The notes under the pieces: generated by a model
What the model was told of the DNA's origin: nothing
Seen by the model: only the letters and a program-made list of their open reading frames with translations
Databases searched by the model: none
Made by a program: the position numbers and the translations under genes
Shown here: positions 14,277 through 21,350 of the stretch, one piece after another
Numbering within the stretch: position 1 is the first letter of the stretch
Layout: every line of letters starts with the position of its first letter
Assembly: GCA_937877595.1 (NCBI GenBank)
Contig: CALFIY010000066.1
Location: forward strand, 1 to 41,522
Source of the DNA: an uncultured Prevotella sp.
GTDB taxonomy: Bacteria > Bacteroidota > Bacteroidia > Bacteroidales > Bacteroidaceae
DNA length: 41,522 bases
Reading direction: 5' to 3'

Positions 14277-15257
14277 TCAGAACTGGTTTTCCACGATTTC
14301 CGTAAGCACGTCGGTCATCGACATGCCTGCTGCCTTCACTTGCTGCGGTATGAAACTGGTGGCTGTCATGCCCGGGGTGGTGTTCACCTCAAGCATTGAT
14401 ATTTTTCCTTCTTTCGAGATGATATAGTCAATGCGTATGATGCCGTTGCAGTGGAGGATGTCGTAGATGTGGCTTGTTATCTCTCTCACGCGGCGCGTAA
14501 TGTCGTCCGGCAGGCGTGCCGGCGTTATCTCCTGCACCTGTCCGTTGTATTTTGCGTCGTAGTCGAAGAACTCGTTGCTCGTCACCACCTCTGTGGCAGG
14601 CAACACCACGCTGCGCTTTTTCGTCTTGTACACTCCGATGCTTATCTCCGTGCCTTCCAGATACTGCTCCACCATCACCTCGGGACTTTCCATCATCGCC
14701 TTGCGTATGGCAGGTGCGAGTTGGTCGGTATTCTTCACCTTGGAAACGCCAAAACTGGAGCCGTCGGCAGCAGGCTTCACAAAGCAGGGCATTCCTATGC
14801 GCTGCTCTATCTCTTCGTCGCTCACCAGTTGCTCATATCCTTTGCGTATCAGCAGCGAGTCGGCCACACTGACGCCATATCCGCGCAGATACTGGTTGAG
14901 CACGAACTTGTCGAACGTCATGGCCTCCACCAGGACGCCACTGGTGGAATAAGGCACGCCAATCAGGTCGAGGTATCCCTGCAGGATTCCGTTCTCGCCT
15001 GGTGTGCCGTGAATGGTGATATACGCATAGTCGAAGTTGCGCGCCTTGCCGTTTTCCACAAACGAGAAGTCGTTGCGGTCTATGCGTGCCGTGGTTCCGT
15101 CGTGCAGTTCCACATGCCAGTCCTGCCCTTTCACGTCGACGAGATAAACGTTATACCTGTCGTGGTCGAAGAAGGAATACAGTCCGCGCGCGGAACGCAG
15201 TGACACATCGTGTTCAGAAGAGTCGCCACCGCAGACGATGGCTATGTCGCGTTTCAT
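14277..15257 (-). CDS. ddl: D-alanine--D-alanine ligase
   Basis: Ddl makes the D-Ala-D-Ala dipeptide used by MurF, an ATP-grasp enzyme. I prefer the start MKRDIAIVCGGDSSEHDVSLRSA (326 residues) over an ATG three codons upstream. Visible signatures are the N-terminal CGGDSSEH, the central PCFVKPAADGSSFGVSKV, VEQYLEGTEISIGV, and the C-terminal Mg-binding MLEVNTTPGMTATSFIPQQ. It follows the pseudouridine synthase by about 28 bp in a PASTA-rluD-ddl order that I recall as conserved in Bacteroidales. Confidence 0.96.
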   Translation of the reverse strand: MKRDIAIVCGGDSSEHDVSLRSARGLYSFFDHDRYNVYLVDVKGQDWHVELHDGTTARIDRNDFSFVENGKARNFDYAYITIHGTPGENGILQGYLDLIGVPYSTSGVLVEAMTFDKFVLNQYLRGYGVSVADSLLIRKGYEQLVSDEEIEQRIGMPCFVKPAADGSSFGVSKVKNTDQLAPAIRKAMMESPEVMVEQYLEGTEISIGVYKTKKRSVVLPATEVVTSNEFFDYDAKYNGQVQEITPARLPDDITRRVREITSHIYDILHCNGIIRIDYIISKEGKISMLEVNTTPGMTATSFIPQQVKAAGMSMTDVLTEIVENQF

Positions 15258-15285
15258 TTGTCTCATTTTCTTTATGTATGTTTTT

Positions 15286-16347
15286 TTATTTTGACTTTAC
15301 GTATTTTCTCCACTTGTCTATCAGTTCTTCCATATCGGCCGGCATGCTGCTCGTGAAGTCCATCTGCTCGCCCGTTGCAGGGTGGCGGAATCCGAGGGTA
15401 CGTGCATGGAGCGCTTGGCGGCTGCATATTTTCAGGCAGTTCTGTATGTATGCCTTGTAACTGGCTGTGCGCTCGCCGCGCAGGATTTCCATTCCGCCGT
15501 AGCGCTCGTCGGCGAAGAGCGGATGGCCTATGTGCTTCATGTGAGCGCGTATCTGGTGAGTGCGCCCCGTCTCCAGCCGACATTCTACCAGCGTCACGTA
15601 TCCATAGCGTTCGAGCACGCTATAGTGGGTAACGGCAGGCTTGCCCGTCTCGGAGCCTGGCGTAAAGACAGCCATGCGCTGGCGGTCGCGCGGGTCGCGC
15701 CCGATATTGCCCTCTATCCTTCCCTTGTCTTCACTGAAGTTGCCCCACACCAGCGCCACGTAACTGCGATGAGTGTCGTGATTGAAGAACTGCGCCCCGA
15801 GTTCGGTCTTTGCCTCGGGCGTCTTTGCCACCACGAGCAGTCCGCTTGTGTCTTTGTCGATGCGGTGCACCAGTCCTACCGACGGGTCGTTAGGGTCGTA
15901 GGAAGTCGTGTTTCGCAGATGCCATGCTACGGCATTGACCAGTGTACCGTGGAAATTCCCCACTCCCGGATGCACCACGAGTCCTGCCGGCTTGTCTACC
16001 ACCATCAACTGGTCGTCTTCGTACACCACGTTAAGCGGTATATCCTCCGGCTCTATCGTGGTGTCGTAGTGAGGACGGTCGAGCATCAGCGTCACTACGT
16101 CGCCCGGGCGCACCTTATAGTTGCTCTTCACAGGCCGTCCGTTGACATGCACAAATCCAGCATCTGCTGCGCGCTGTATCCTGTTGCGCGACGAGTGCTG
16201 CACGTGGTCGGCCATAAACTTGTCGATGCGCACCGGCACCTGGCCACGGTCCACCTCCATCCGCAAGTGTTCATAGAGTTGACCGTCACCGCTCGATTCT
16301 TCCTCGTCGGCAAGCAAATCTATATCGTCCAGCAGTGGGTCGGTCAT
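15286..16347 (-). CDS. RluD/RluA-family 23S rRNA pseudouridine synthase
   Basis: It converts uridine to pseudouridine, probably in 23S rRNA. The 353-residue protein has an acidic N-terminal tail of about 35 residues. An S4 RNA-binding domain covers about 36-90 (RIDKFMADHVQHSSRNRIQ...VHVNGRPVKSNYKVRPGD). The catalytic domain carries HRIDKDTSGLLVVAKT, in which the second Asp of HRIDKDTSG is the catalytic residue. TGRTHQIRAHMKHIGHPL near 270-287 is the family's second signature. RluD is the closest type by S4 domain and length; specific target sites are not deducible. Confidence 0.93.
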   Translation of the reverse strand: MTDPLLDDIDLLADEEESSGDGQLYEHLRMEVDRGQVPVRIDKFMADHVQHSSRNRIQRAADAGFVHVNGRPVKSNYKVRPGDVVTLMLDRPHYDTTIEPEDIPLNVVYEDDQLMVVDKPAGLVVHPGVGNFHGTLVNAVAWHLRNTTSYDPNDPSVGLVHRIDKDTSGLLVVAKTPEAKTELGAQFFNHDTHRSYVALVWGNFSEDKGRIEGNIGRDPRDRQRMAVFTPGSETGKPAVTHYSVLERYGYVTLVECRLETGRTHQIRAHMKHIGHPLFADERYGGMEILRGERTASYKAYIQNCLKICSRQALHARTLGFRHPATGEQMDFTSSMPADMEELIDKWRKYVKSK

Positions 16348-16377
16348 ACGTTCATGCTATTGTCACAGGTGGTTCGG

Positions 16378-17055
16378 TTAGTTTATCCCATCTTCCGACG
16401 GAGCCTCATGCACTTCCTCGAAGTCGTCAAAGTCGGCAGACGCTCCGCCTTCGCTGCTGCCTTCAGCACCATCGGTGTAATCATAGTCGTCAGTTTCTTC
16501 GTAGGTGCCGGAACCGATAATCAGCGTGAGCGGATATTCCGTCGGGATGCGGTCACCATTGGCAACACGACGGCCACGGCAACTGACGCCATAGACCCAG
16601 TCCTTTTCGCCGACCACGGTCTGCGGCGGAAGAAGTCGGAAGCCTATCGCGGCGAGTTTTGCCTCGGCTTCGCGATAACTGGAATTGTCGACAATATCGG
16701 GTATAGCGACTGTGGGCGACGATGGAGAGTTGAGGGTGACATACACGGTATGTCCGGCCTTGACTCGCGTACCATGGCCGGGCGTCTGCGCAAGCACACA
16801 GTCGGCAGGGAGTGTTTTCACGTAGCCCGAATCGCTTACCACAATCTGCAAGCCGTCTTGCTCAAGCAGCAGGCGCGCCTTGCTGTAACTCATTCGCTCA
16901 AGATTTGGCACGGGAATGCCCTCGCCGTGATGCGTATAGACGGCGAGCCCCCACTTCACACCCAGCATCAGCAGTATCAAAACCAGCAGCATTGCCAGGA
17001 GATTGTACCACAGGAAGCGGCTCGCCAACTTGCTTCGCAACGTCTCTCTATCCAT
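16378..17055 (-). CDS. PASTA-domain membrane protein
   Basis: A 225-residue protein with a short cytoplasmic N-terminus, one transmembrane helix at about 15-38 (LWYNLLAMLLVLILLMLG) and an extracytoplasmic part. That part holds two to three PASTA domains: VPNLERMSYSKARLLLEQDGL, VAIPDIVDNSSYREAEAKLAAIGF, and a possible third. PASTA domains bind peptidoglycan fragments. There is no kinase or penicillin-binding domain. A low-complexity acidic tail (EETDDYDYTDGAEGSSEGG) ends it. It is the first gene of the PASTA-rluD-ddl-acyltransferase-nigD operon, which links it to cell-wall synthesis. Confidence 0.88.
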   Translation of the reverse strand: MDRETLRSKLASRFLWYNLLAMLLVLILLMLGVKWGLAVYTHHGEGIPVPNLERMSYSKARLLLEQDGLQIVVSDSGYVKTLPADCVLAQTPGHGTRVKAGHTVYVTLNSPSSPTVAIPDIVDNSSYREAEAKLAAIGFRLLPPQTVVGEKDWVYGVSCRGRRVANGDRIPTEYPLTLIIGSGTYEETDDYDYTDGAEGSSEGGASADFDDFEEVHEAPSEDGIN

Positions 17056-17094
17056 CGCCTAATATTATATAATAGGTACGCGCTATCTGAAAGG

Positions 17095-17125
17095 CAAAAT
17101 TACTAAGAATTATCCTAACCTCAAA
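17095..17125 (-). promoter_or_regulatory. Promoter of the PASTA-rluD-ddl operon
   Basis: On the minus strand TTTG (17122-17125), 19 bp, then TAATTTTG (17095-17102). This gives a leader of about 33 nt before the start at 17055. It sits just beyond the rpmH terminator. Confidence 0.75.
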
Positions 17126-17131
17126 ACTTTA

Positions 17132-17173
17132 ATAAAAAAATTATCGGAAGCAGGCGCCTTGCCGACTTCCGAT
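17132..17173 (-). terminator. Intrinsic terminator of rpmH
   Basis: On the minus strand ATCGGAAG (17173-17166) pairs perfectly with CTTCCGAT (17150-17143). AATTTTTTTATTA follows. Confidence 0.92.
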
Positions 17174-17212
17174 GTCACTTTTTCCTTTGCTGCTGACGGG
17201 TTTGCGGAGAAA

Positions 17213-17368
17213 TTACTTTCCGTGGTGCTCGTCAGAAACGGTCAACTTCTTACGGCCCTTGGCGCGGCGGGAAGCCAGCACACGACGGCCATTCTTAGTT
17301 GCCATGCGCTCACGGAAGCCATGCTTGTTCACGCGGCGACGGTTGTGGGGCTGAAATGTTCTTTTCAT
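17213..17368 (-). CDS. rpmH: 50S ribosomal protein L34
   Basis: A 51-residue basic protein read on the minus strand: MKRTFQPHNRRRVNKHGFRE, then RMATKNGRRVLASRRAKGRK, then KLTVSDEHHGK. The KRTFQPHNRRR start and the GFRERMATKNGRRVLASRRAKGRKKL core are diagnostic of L34, which lies near the peptide exit region of the large subunit. It has its own promoter and terminator. In many bacteria rpmH sits next to rnpA and dnaA, but neither is here. Confidence 0.97.
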   Translation of the reverse strand: MKRTFQPHNRRRVNKHGFRERMATKNGRRVLASRRAKGRKKLTVSDEHHGK

Positions 17369-17414
17369 TGTCCTTCTGTGTTATTTTTGTTATTATTATT
17401 GTCGATTTGGGCTG

Positions 17415-17422
17415 CAAAATTA
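17415..17422 (-). promoter_or_regulatory. rpmH promoter -7 box
   Basis: Minus-strand TAATTTTG lies 47 bp before the rpmH start. A CTTG at 17443-17446 stands in the -33 position, 20 bp away. Bases 17423-17504 show nothing else. Confidence 0.65.
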
Positions 17423-17504
17423 AGCATTATTTTCTAATTACACAAGTTTTCGCCATTTTTTTCGCGTTTTTATTTTTCGCAGAACATGCATGGTTTTCGT
17501 AACT

Positions 17505-17594
17505 GCTGTTTTAATTTTCAAAAACGCTGTTTTAATTTTTGCCAGCGCTGTTTTAATTTTTAAAAACACTGCTAAAATTTTCGATGGCACTGCT
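17505..17594 (-). repeat. 21-bp tandem repeat array 2 (inverted, about 4.3 units)
   Basis: Units start at 17505, 17526, 17547 and 17568, exactly 21 bp apart, with a partial unit after 17588. Read on the minus strand the second unit is GCTGGCAAAAATTAAAACAGC, a circular permutation of the array 1 unit. The other three units are degenerate: GTTTTT or GCCATC replaces the GCTGGC half, while the A/T core is kept. The array lies between the divergent rpmH and efp promoters. Confidence 0.88.
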
Positions 17595-17689
17595 ACGCCC
17601 AATTACAGGCGTCTGATGCCGAAACAGAAAGCGCACCTACCATGCCGAAAGTACTTTCGCCCGTGAACGCAAGAAAAAAACGATTTTTC

Positions 17690-17720
17690 TTTGCGTTCCG
17701 CTCGCTTATTCGTACCTTTG
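17690..17720 (+). promoter_or_regulatory. efp promoter
   Basis: TTTG (17690-17693), a 19-bp spacer, then TACCTTTG (17713-17720). The block from about 17685 to 17722 is nearly identical to the promoter at 20752-20789 (16 of 19 spacer bases agree). Confidence 0.85.
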
Positions 17721-17762
17721 CAGCCGCTAAGAGACACATATACAGATTTTATAGGCATATTT

Positions 17763-18329
17763 ATGATCAACTCACAAGACATCAAGAAGGGCACAGCCAT
17801 CCGCATGGACGGCGCCATCTGGGTTTGCATCGACTTCCAGCATCGCAAGCCAGGCAAGGGAAACACCATTATGAACATCAAACTGAAGAACGTGACCGAC
17901 GGCCGCGTGCTTGAGCGCCGCTACAACATCGGTGAGAAACTGGAGGACGTTGTCATCGAGCACCGCGACTACCAGTATCTCTACGAAGACCAGGAAGGCC
18001 GCATCTTCATGAACCAGGAGACTTTTGAGCAGATACCCATTGCCAACGACCTCGTCATTGGCCACGAGTATATGAAGGAAGGCGACGTCGTATCGGTGGT
18101 CAGCGACACCACCGACGGCACTGTGCTTTACGCCGAGATGCCTGTCAAGACCATTCTCCGCGTCACCCATTCTGAGCCAGGCGTCAAGGGCGACACCGCC
18201 ACAAACACGCTGAAGCCTGCCACACTGGAGACTGGCGTAGAGGTGCGCGTTCCCCTCTTCATCAACGAGGGCGATCTCATCCAGGTTGACACTCGCGACG
18301 GCTCCTATCTTGCCCGCGCCAAGGAGTAA
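17763..18329 (+). CDS. efp: Elongation factor P
   Basis: EF-P relieves ribosome stalling at polyproline stretches. I start at MINSQDIKKGTAIRMDG (188 residues, the family norm). Domain I has the tip loop HRKPGKGNT at 27-35, where K32 is the lysine that would carry any modification. NVTDGRVLERRYNIGEKLEDV follows, and the C-terminal OB domains include VKGDTATNTLKPATLETG and VPLFINEGDLIQVDTRDGSYLARAKE. No EpmA/EpmB-type modification gene is adjacent. It has its own promoter and is followed by the glycosyltransferase gene after 100 bp. Confidence 0.97.
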   Translation: MINSQDIKKGTAIRMDGAIWVCIDFQHRKPGKGNTIMNIKLKNVTDGRVLERRYNIGEKLEDVVIEHRDYQYLYEDQEGRIFMNQETFEQIPIANDLVIGHEYMKEGDVVSVVSDTTDGTVLYAEMPVKTILRVTHSEPGVKGDTATNTLKPATLETGVEVRVPLFINEGDLIQVDTRDGSYLARAKE

Positions 18330-18429
18330 TCCACTCGCCTGTTCATAGTTCGCGACTCGTAGTTCATGGTTGTACATGCCGGCACTATGTTCAGGAGAAT
18401 TGCCGGCGGCAGGCCATGAGTTATGAAAT

Positions 18430-19515
18430 ATGAAATACAGTATTGTCGTTCCCGTATTCAACCGCCCAGACGAAGTAAGTGAACTGCTGGAAAGCCTCTG
18501 CTTGCAGACGTTGGCGGACTTTGAGGTGATAATCGTTGAAGACGGCTCGAAGGTAACATGCAAGGATGTCTGCAACAAGTATGCAGGCATCCTTGACTTA
18601 CATTACTACTACAAGGAGAACAGCGGCCCGGGACAGAGCCGTAACTACGGTGCAGAGAGAGCCGGCGGAGAATACGTCATAATTCTCGACAGCGACGTGG
18701 TGTTGCCTCCTGGCTACATGGAAGCCACAGACAAATCACTCACCCCTCACCCATCACCTCTTACCCCCCACCCCTCACCTCTCAAAACCGTCGTAGCCTG
18801 GGGCGGGCCTGACGCAGCCCATCCGTCGTTTACTCCTGTGCAGAAGGCAATAAGTTACGCCATGACGTCATTCTTCACGACGGGCGGCATACGCGGCGGC
18901 AAGGCGAAACTCGACAAGTTCTATCCGCGCTCGTTCAACATGGGAATTCGCCGCGACGTATACACTGCGCTCGGAGGTTTCTCGAAGATGCGATTTGGCG
19001 AAGACATCGATTTTTCTTACAGGATAGTGGAGGCAGGCCACAAGCCTATGCTCTTTCCCGAAGCATGGGTGTGGCACAAGCGCCGCACCGACTTCAGGAA
19101 ATTCTTCCGCCAAGTGTACAACAGCGGCATAGCACGCATCAACCTTGAGAAGCGCCATCCCGGCACGCTGAAACTGGTTCACCTGCTGCCGATGGTGTTC
19201 ACCGTAGGCGTACTGGCACTGCTACTGCTCTTCGTGGCAGGCATTGCAACGTTTCTTTTAGGTTCCGACCACATGAACCGCTCCATAGGGTTCGCACTGT
19301 GCTCACTCTCGCTGCTGCCACTGCTTCTCTACAGCGTCATTATCTGCATCGACTCATCATTCAAAAACCGCAGTCTTCTTGTTGGGCTGCTCAGCATACC
19401 TGCCGCCTTCACCCAACTCATGGGCTACGGCATGGGCTTCATCGAATCGTGGTGGAAACGCTGTGTTTTGGGCAAGGACGAATTCACTGCCTTTGAAAAG
19501 ACATTCTATAAATGA
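18430..19515 (+). CDS. Family 2 glycosyltransferase with C-terminal membrane helices
   Basis: A predicted inner-membrane GT-A transferase for envelope glycans. The 361 residues begin with YSIVVPVFNRPDEVSELLESL, and the metal-binding DSD is at 87-89 in YVIILDSDVVLPPGY. The catalytic region includes GGFSKMRFGEDIDFSYRI, an ED motif near 190. At least two hydrophobic helices are at about 247-325. Residues 105-118 are an inserted TPHPSPL doublet encoded by a 21-bp tandem repeat that looks like intergenic spacer DNA. The product overlaps radC by 4 bp. Donor and acceptor are unknown. Confidence 0.85.
   Translation: MKYSIVVPVFNRPDEVSELLESLCLQTLADFEVIIVEDGSKVTCKDVCNKYAGILDLHYYYKENSGPGQSRNYGAERAGGEYVIILDSDVVLPPGYMEATDKSLTPHPSPLTPHPSPLKTVVAWGGPDAAHPSFTPVQKAISYAMTSFFTTGGIRGGKAKLDKFYPRSFNMGIRRDVYTALGGFSKMRFGEDIDFSYRIVEAGHKPMLFPEAWVWHKRRTDFRKFFRQVYNSGIARINLEKRHPGTLKLVHLLPMVFTVGVLALLLLFVAGIATFLLGSDHMNRSIGFALCSLSLLPLLLYSVIICIDSSFKNRSLLVGLLSIPAAFTQLMGYGMGFIESWWKRCVLGKDEFTAFEKTFYK
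18742..18783 (+). repeat. In-frame 2 x 21-bp repeat inside the glycosyltransferase gene
   Basis: Two C-rich 21-bp units (18742-18762 and 18763-18783) encode TPHPSPL twice. They resemble the TCACCCCTCAC-type spacer repeats common between Bacteroidales genes. The flanking protein (YMEATDKSL and KTVVAWGGPDAAHPSF) reads as one continuous GT2 segment. Confidence 0.85.
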
Positions 19516-20204
19516 GTGGTGAAAAGTTGACCATCAACCAGTGGGCGCTGGACGAGCGGCCAAGGGAGCGACTGATGCAGCACGGCGCAGAGACACTCTC
19601 CAACGCCGAACTGCTGGCCATCCTCATCGGCTCGGGGAATCCACAGGAGAGCGCTGTAGACCTGATGAGGCGCGTGCTCACCGACTGCAACAACAATCTG
19701 GCCACGCTCGGACGCATGTCGATAGCGCAACTGTGTCAGTACAACGGCATCGGCGAGGCCAAGGCCGTAACGCTGATGGCTGCGGCGGAACTGGGTAAGC
19801 GCAGGCAACTGGAAGCAGCGGCAGAGCGCCCGACGTGCAACTCGTCGGCAGCAATCTACAACCTGATGCGCCCGGGCATGGCAGACCTCGGAATAGAAGA
19901 ATTCTGGGTACTGCTCCTCAACAACAGTTTCCGCCTCATCGGTAAGCAACGCATCGCTCGCGGAGGCTTAACAGAAGTGACGGCCGACATACGCATCATG
20001 TTGCGCGAAGCACTGCTCGCCGGAGCATCGGTCATGGCGGTCTGCCATAACCATCCGTCGGGCAGCATACGCCCCAGCAAGCAGGACGACACGCTGACAT
20101 CACGCATAGCACAGGCCTGCAACATAATGAACATCCACTTCCTGGACCACGTCATTGTGGGCAGCGATGCCTACTACAGTTACCGCGACGAGGGGAGGAT
20201 ATGA
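19512..20204 (+). CDS. radC: RadC-family JAMM-domain protein
   Basis: A 230-residue RadC homologue, historically called a DNA repair protein; its true activity is unsettled. The N-terminal UPF0758 region includes RPRERLMQHGAETLSNAELLAILIGSG. A helix-hairpin-helix lies at about 65-92 (LCQYNGIGEAKAVTLMAAAELG). The C-terminal JAB1/MPN metalloprotease-like motif is HNHPSG at 179-184 with SKQDD at 189-193, keeping the zinc-binding His and Asp residues. The ATG overlaps the glycosyltransferase stop (ATGA). Confidence 0.94.
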   Translation: MSGEKLTINQWALDERPRERLMQHGAETLSNAELLAILIGSGNPQESAVDLMRRVLTDCNNNLATLGRMSIAQLCQYNGIGEAKAVTLMAAAELGKRRQLEAAAERPTCNSSAAIYNLMRPGMADLGIEEFWVLLLNNSFRLIGKQRIARGGLTEVTADIRIMLREALLAGASVMAVCHNHPSGSIRPSKQDDTLTSRIAQACNIMNIHFLDHVIVGSDAYYSYRDEGRI

Positions 20205-20226
20205 CACGAAAGCCAGCAAACAGGCA

Positions 20227-20694
20227 ATGAGAAAGACGGCAACAGCAACCATCCTGACGGCACTGCTGCTCTGCGGCTGCGGCGACAGCACGGCGGAGCA
20301 GGCACAGCGGCTGCTCAACGAAGCCAAGGAGGACTTCGCCATGCAGCAATACGACCGCGTGGTGGAAAGGATCGACTCACTGCGCACCGCATTTCCCAAA
20401 GCCATCAAACAGCGCAAGGAGGCCCTGCGCCTCTATCAGGAAGCCGAACTGCGCAGCACGCAGCAGGAACTGGCCAGGACCGATAGTCTGCTGCAGTACA
20501 CCACACAGCAATACAACGCGATGAAAGCAAAGGTTGACGCCATGCGCCAACGGATACGCATCAGCCACGACCAACTGCTCGAACTCAACGAGACAAAGGC
20601 ACGCCTCGACTCGCTGCAGGCATGCTTCGACGTGGCATGCGCCAAGATAAAATACATACACAAGCGACAGCAACAACTGGATAACGGCCGATGA
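20227..20694 (+). CDS. Small coiled-coil lipoprotein, unknown function
   Basis: The start at 20227 gives 155 residues with a lipoprotein signal (LLLCGC, acylated Cys probably 18). The mature part is almost entirely helical and charged. YDRVVERIDSLRTAFPKAIKQRKEALRLYQEAELRS suggests a helical repeat, and two coiled-coil stretches follow to the C-terminus (MKAKVDAMRQRIRISHDQLLELNETKARLDSLQ). I recognise no enzyme motif. It lies 22 bp after radC, is probably co-transcribed, and could be an envelope scaffold. Confidence 0.75.
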   Translation: MRKTATATILTALLLCGCGDSTAEQAQRLLNEAKEDFAMQQYDRVVERIDSLRTAFPKAIKQRKEALRLYQEAELRSTQQELARTDSLLQYTTQQYNAMKAKVDAMRQRIRISHDQLLELNETKARLDSLQACFDVACAKIKYIHKRQQQLDNGR

Positions 20695-20756
20695 CAGAAA
20701 GCACTTCCGCCAGGGAATGAAAATCGGGAGTGAGAATAAAAAACGAAGTTTTTTTC

Positions 20757-20787
20757 TTTGCTGTCCGCTCGCTTATTAGTACCTTTG
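20757..20787 (+). promoter_or_regulatory. Promoter of the DUF1599-tpiA-folE operon
   Basis: TTTG (20757-20760), a 19-bp spacer, then TACCTTTG (20780-20787) immediately before the start at 20796. The predicted leader is only a few nucleotides. The block is nearly the same as the efp promoter. Confidence 0.85.
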
Positions 20788-20795
20788 CACCATCT

Positions 20796-21350
20796 ATGGC
20801 AAACGATTTTCAGAAAACAAACGGCCAGTTTGAACGAGTGATGGGCGAATGTCGCGCACTCTTTGAAAAGAAACTGCACGACTACGGAGCATCGTGGCGC
20901 ATACTGCGCCCAGAGTCGCTTACCGACCAACTCTTTATCAAGGCCAAGCGCATACGCTCTCTTGAGATAAAGCGCGAAACGCTTGTCGGCGAAGGCATAC
21001 GCCCAGAGTTCATAGCACTGATAAATTACGGCATCGTGGGGCTGATACAACTTTCGCAGGGGTTCAGCGACACCGTGGACATGCAGCCCGACGAGGCGCT
21101 CGTGCTCTACGACAGTTATGCCAACGACGCGCTCGAACTGATGAAGCGCAAGAACCACGACTACGACGAAGCATGGCGCTCCATGCGCGTCAGTTCGTAT
21201 ACGGACTTCATCCTGACAAAGATAGAACGAATTAAGGAAATAGAAAACCTTGACGGAAATACTCTCGTGAGCGAAGGTATCGACGCCAACTACATGGATA
21301 TCATCAACTATGCGGTCTTCGGAGCGATAAAGTTGAGCACGGATGATTAG
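20796..21350 (+). CDS. DUF1599 domain protein
   Basis: The start at 20796 (MANDFQKTNGQFERVM) gives 184 residues; an upstream in-frame ATG at 20730 lies inside the promoter. The protein is an internal duplication. Repeat 1 (about 23-92) reads LFEKKLHDYGASWRILRPES...IALINYGIVGLIQL. Repeat 2 (about 111-181) reads LMKRKNHDYDEAWRSMRVSS...DIINYAVFGAIKL. This is the DUF1599 family, related by name to nucleotide-modification-associated domains; the biochemical role is not established. It is conserved next to DoxX and tpiA in Bacteroidales and overlaps the next gene by 8 bp. Confidence 0.85.
   Translation: MANDFQKTNGQFERVMGECRALFEKKLHDYGASWRILRPESLTDQLFIKAKRIRSLEIKRETLVGEGIRPEFIALINYGIVGLIQLSQGFSDTVDMQPDEALVLYDSYANDALELMKRKNHDYDEAWRSMRVSSYTDFILTKIERIKEIENLDGNTLVSEGIDANYMDIINYAVFGAIKLSTDD

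Noticed and set aside
15382..17106. A 574-codon plus-strand frame opposite rluD and the PASTA gene
   Set aside because: It is the antisense of well-supported genes and has no recognisable domain; high GC at third positions keeps the opposite strand open.
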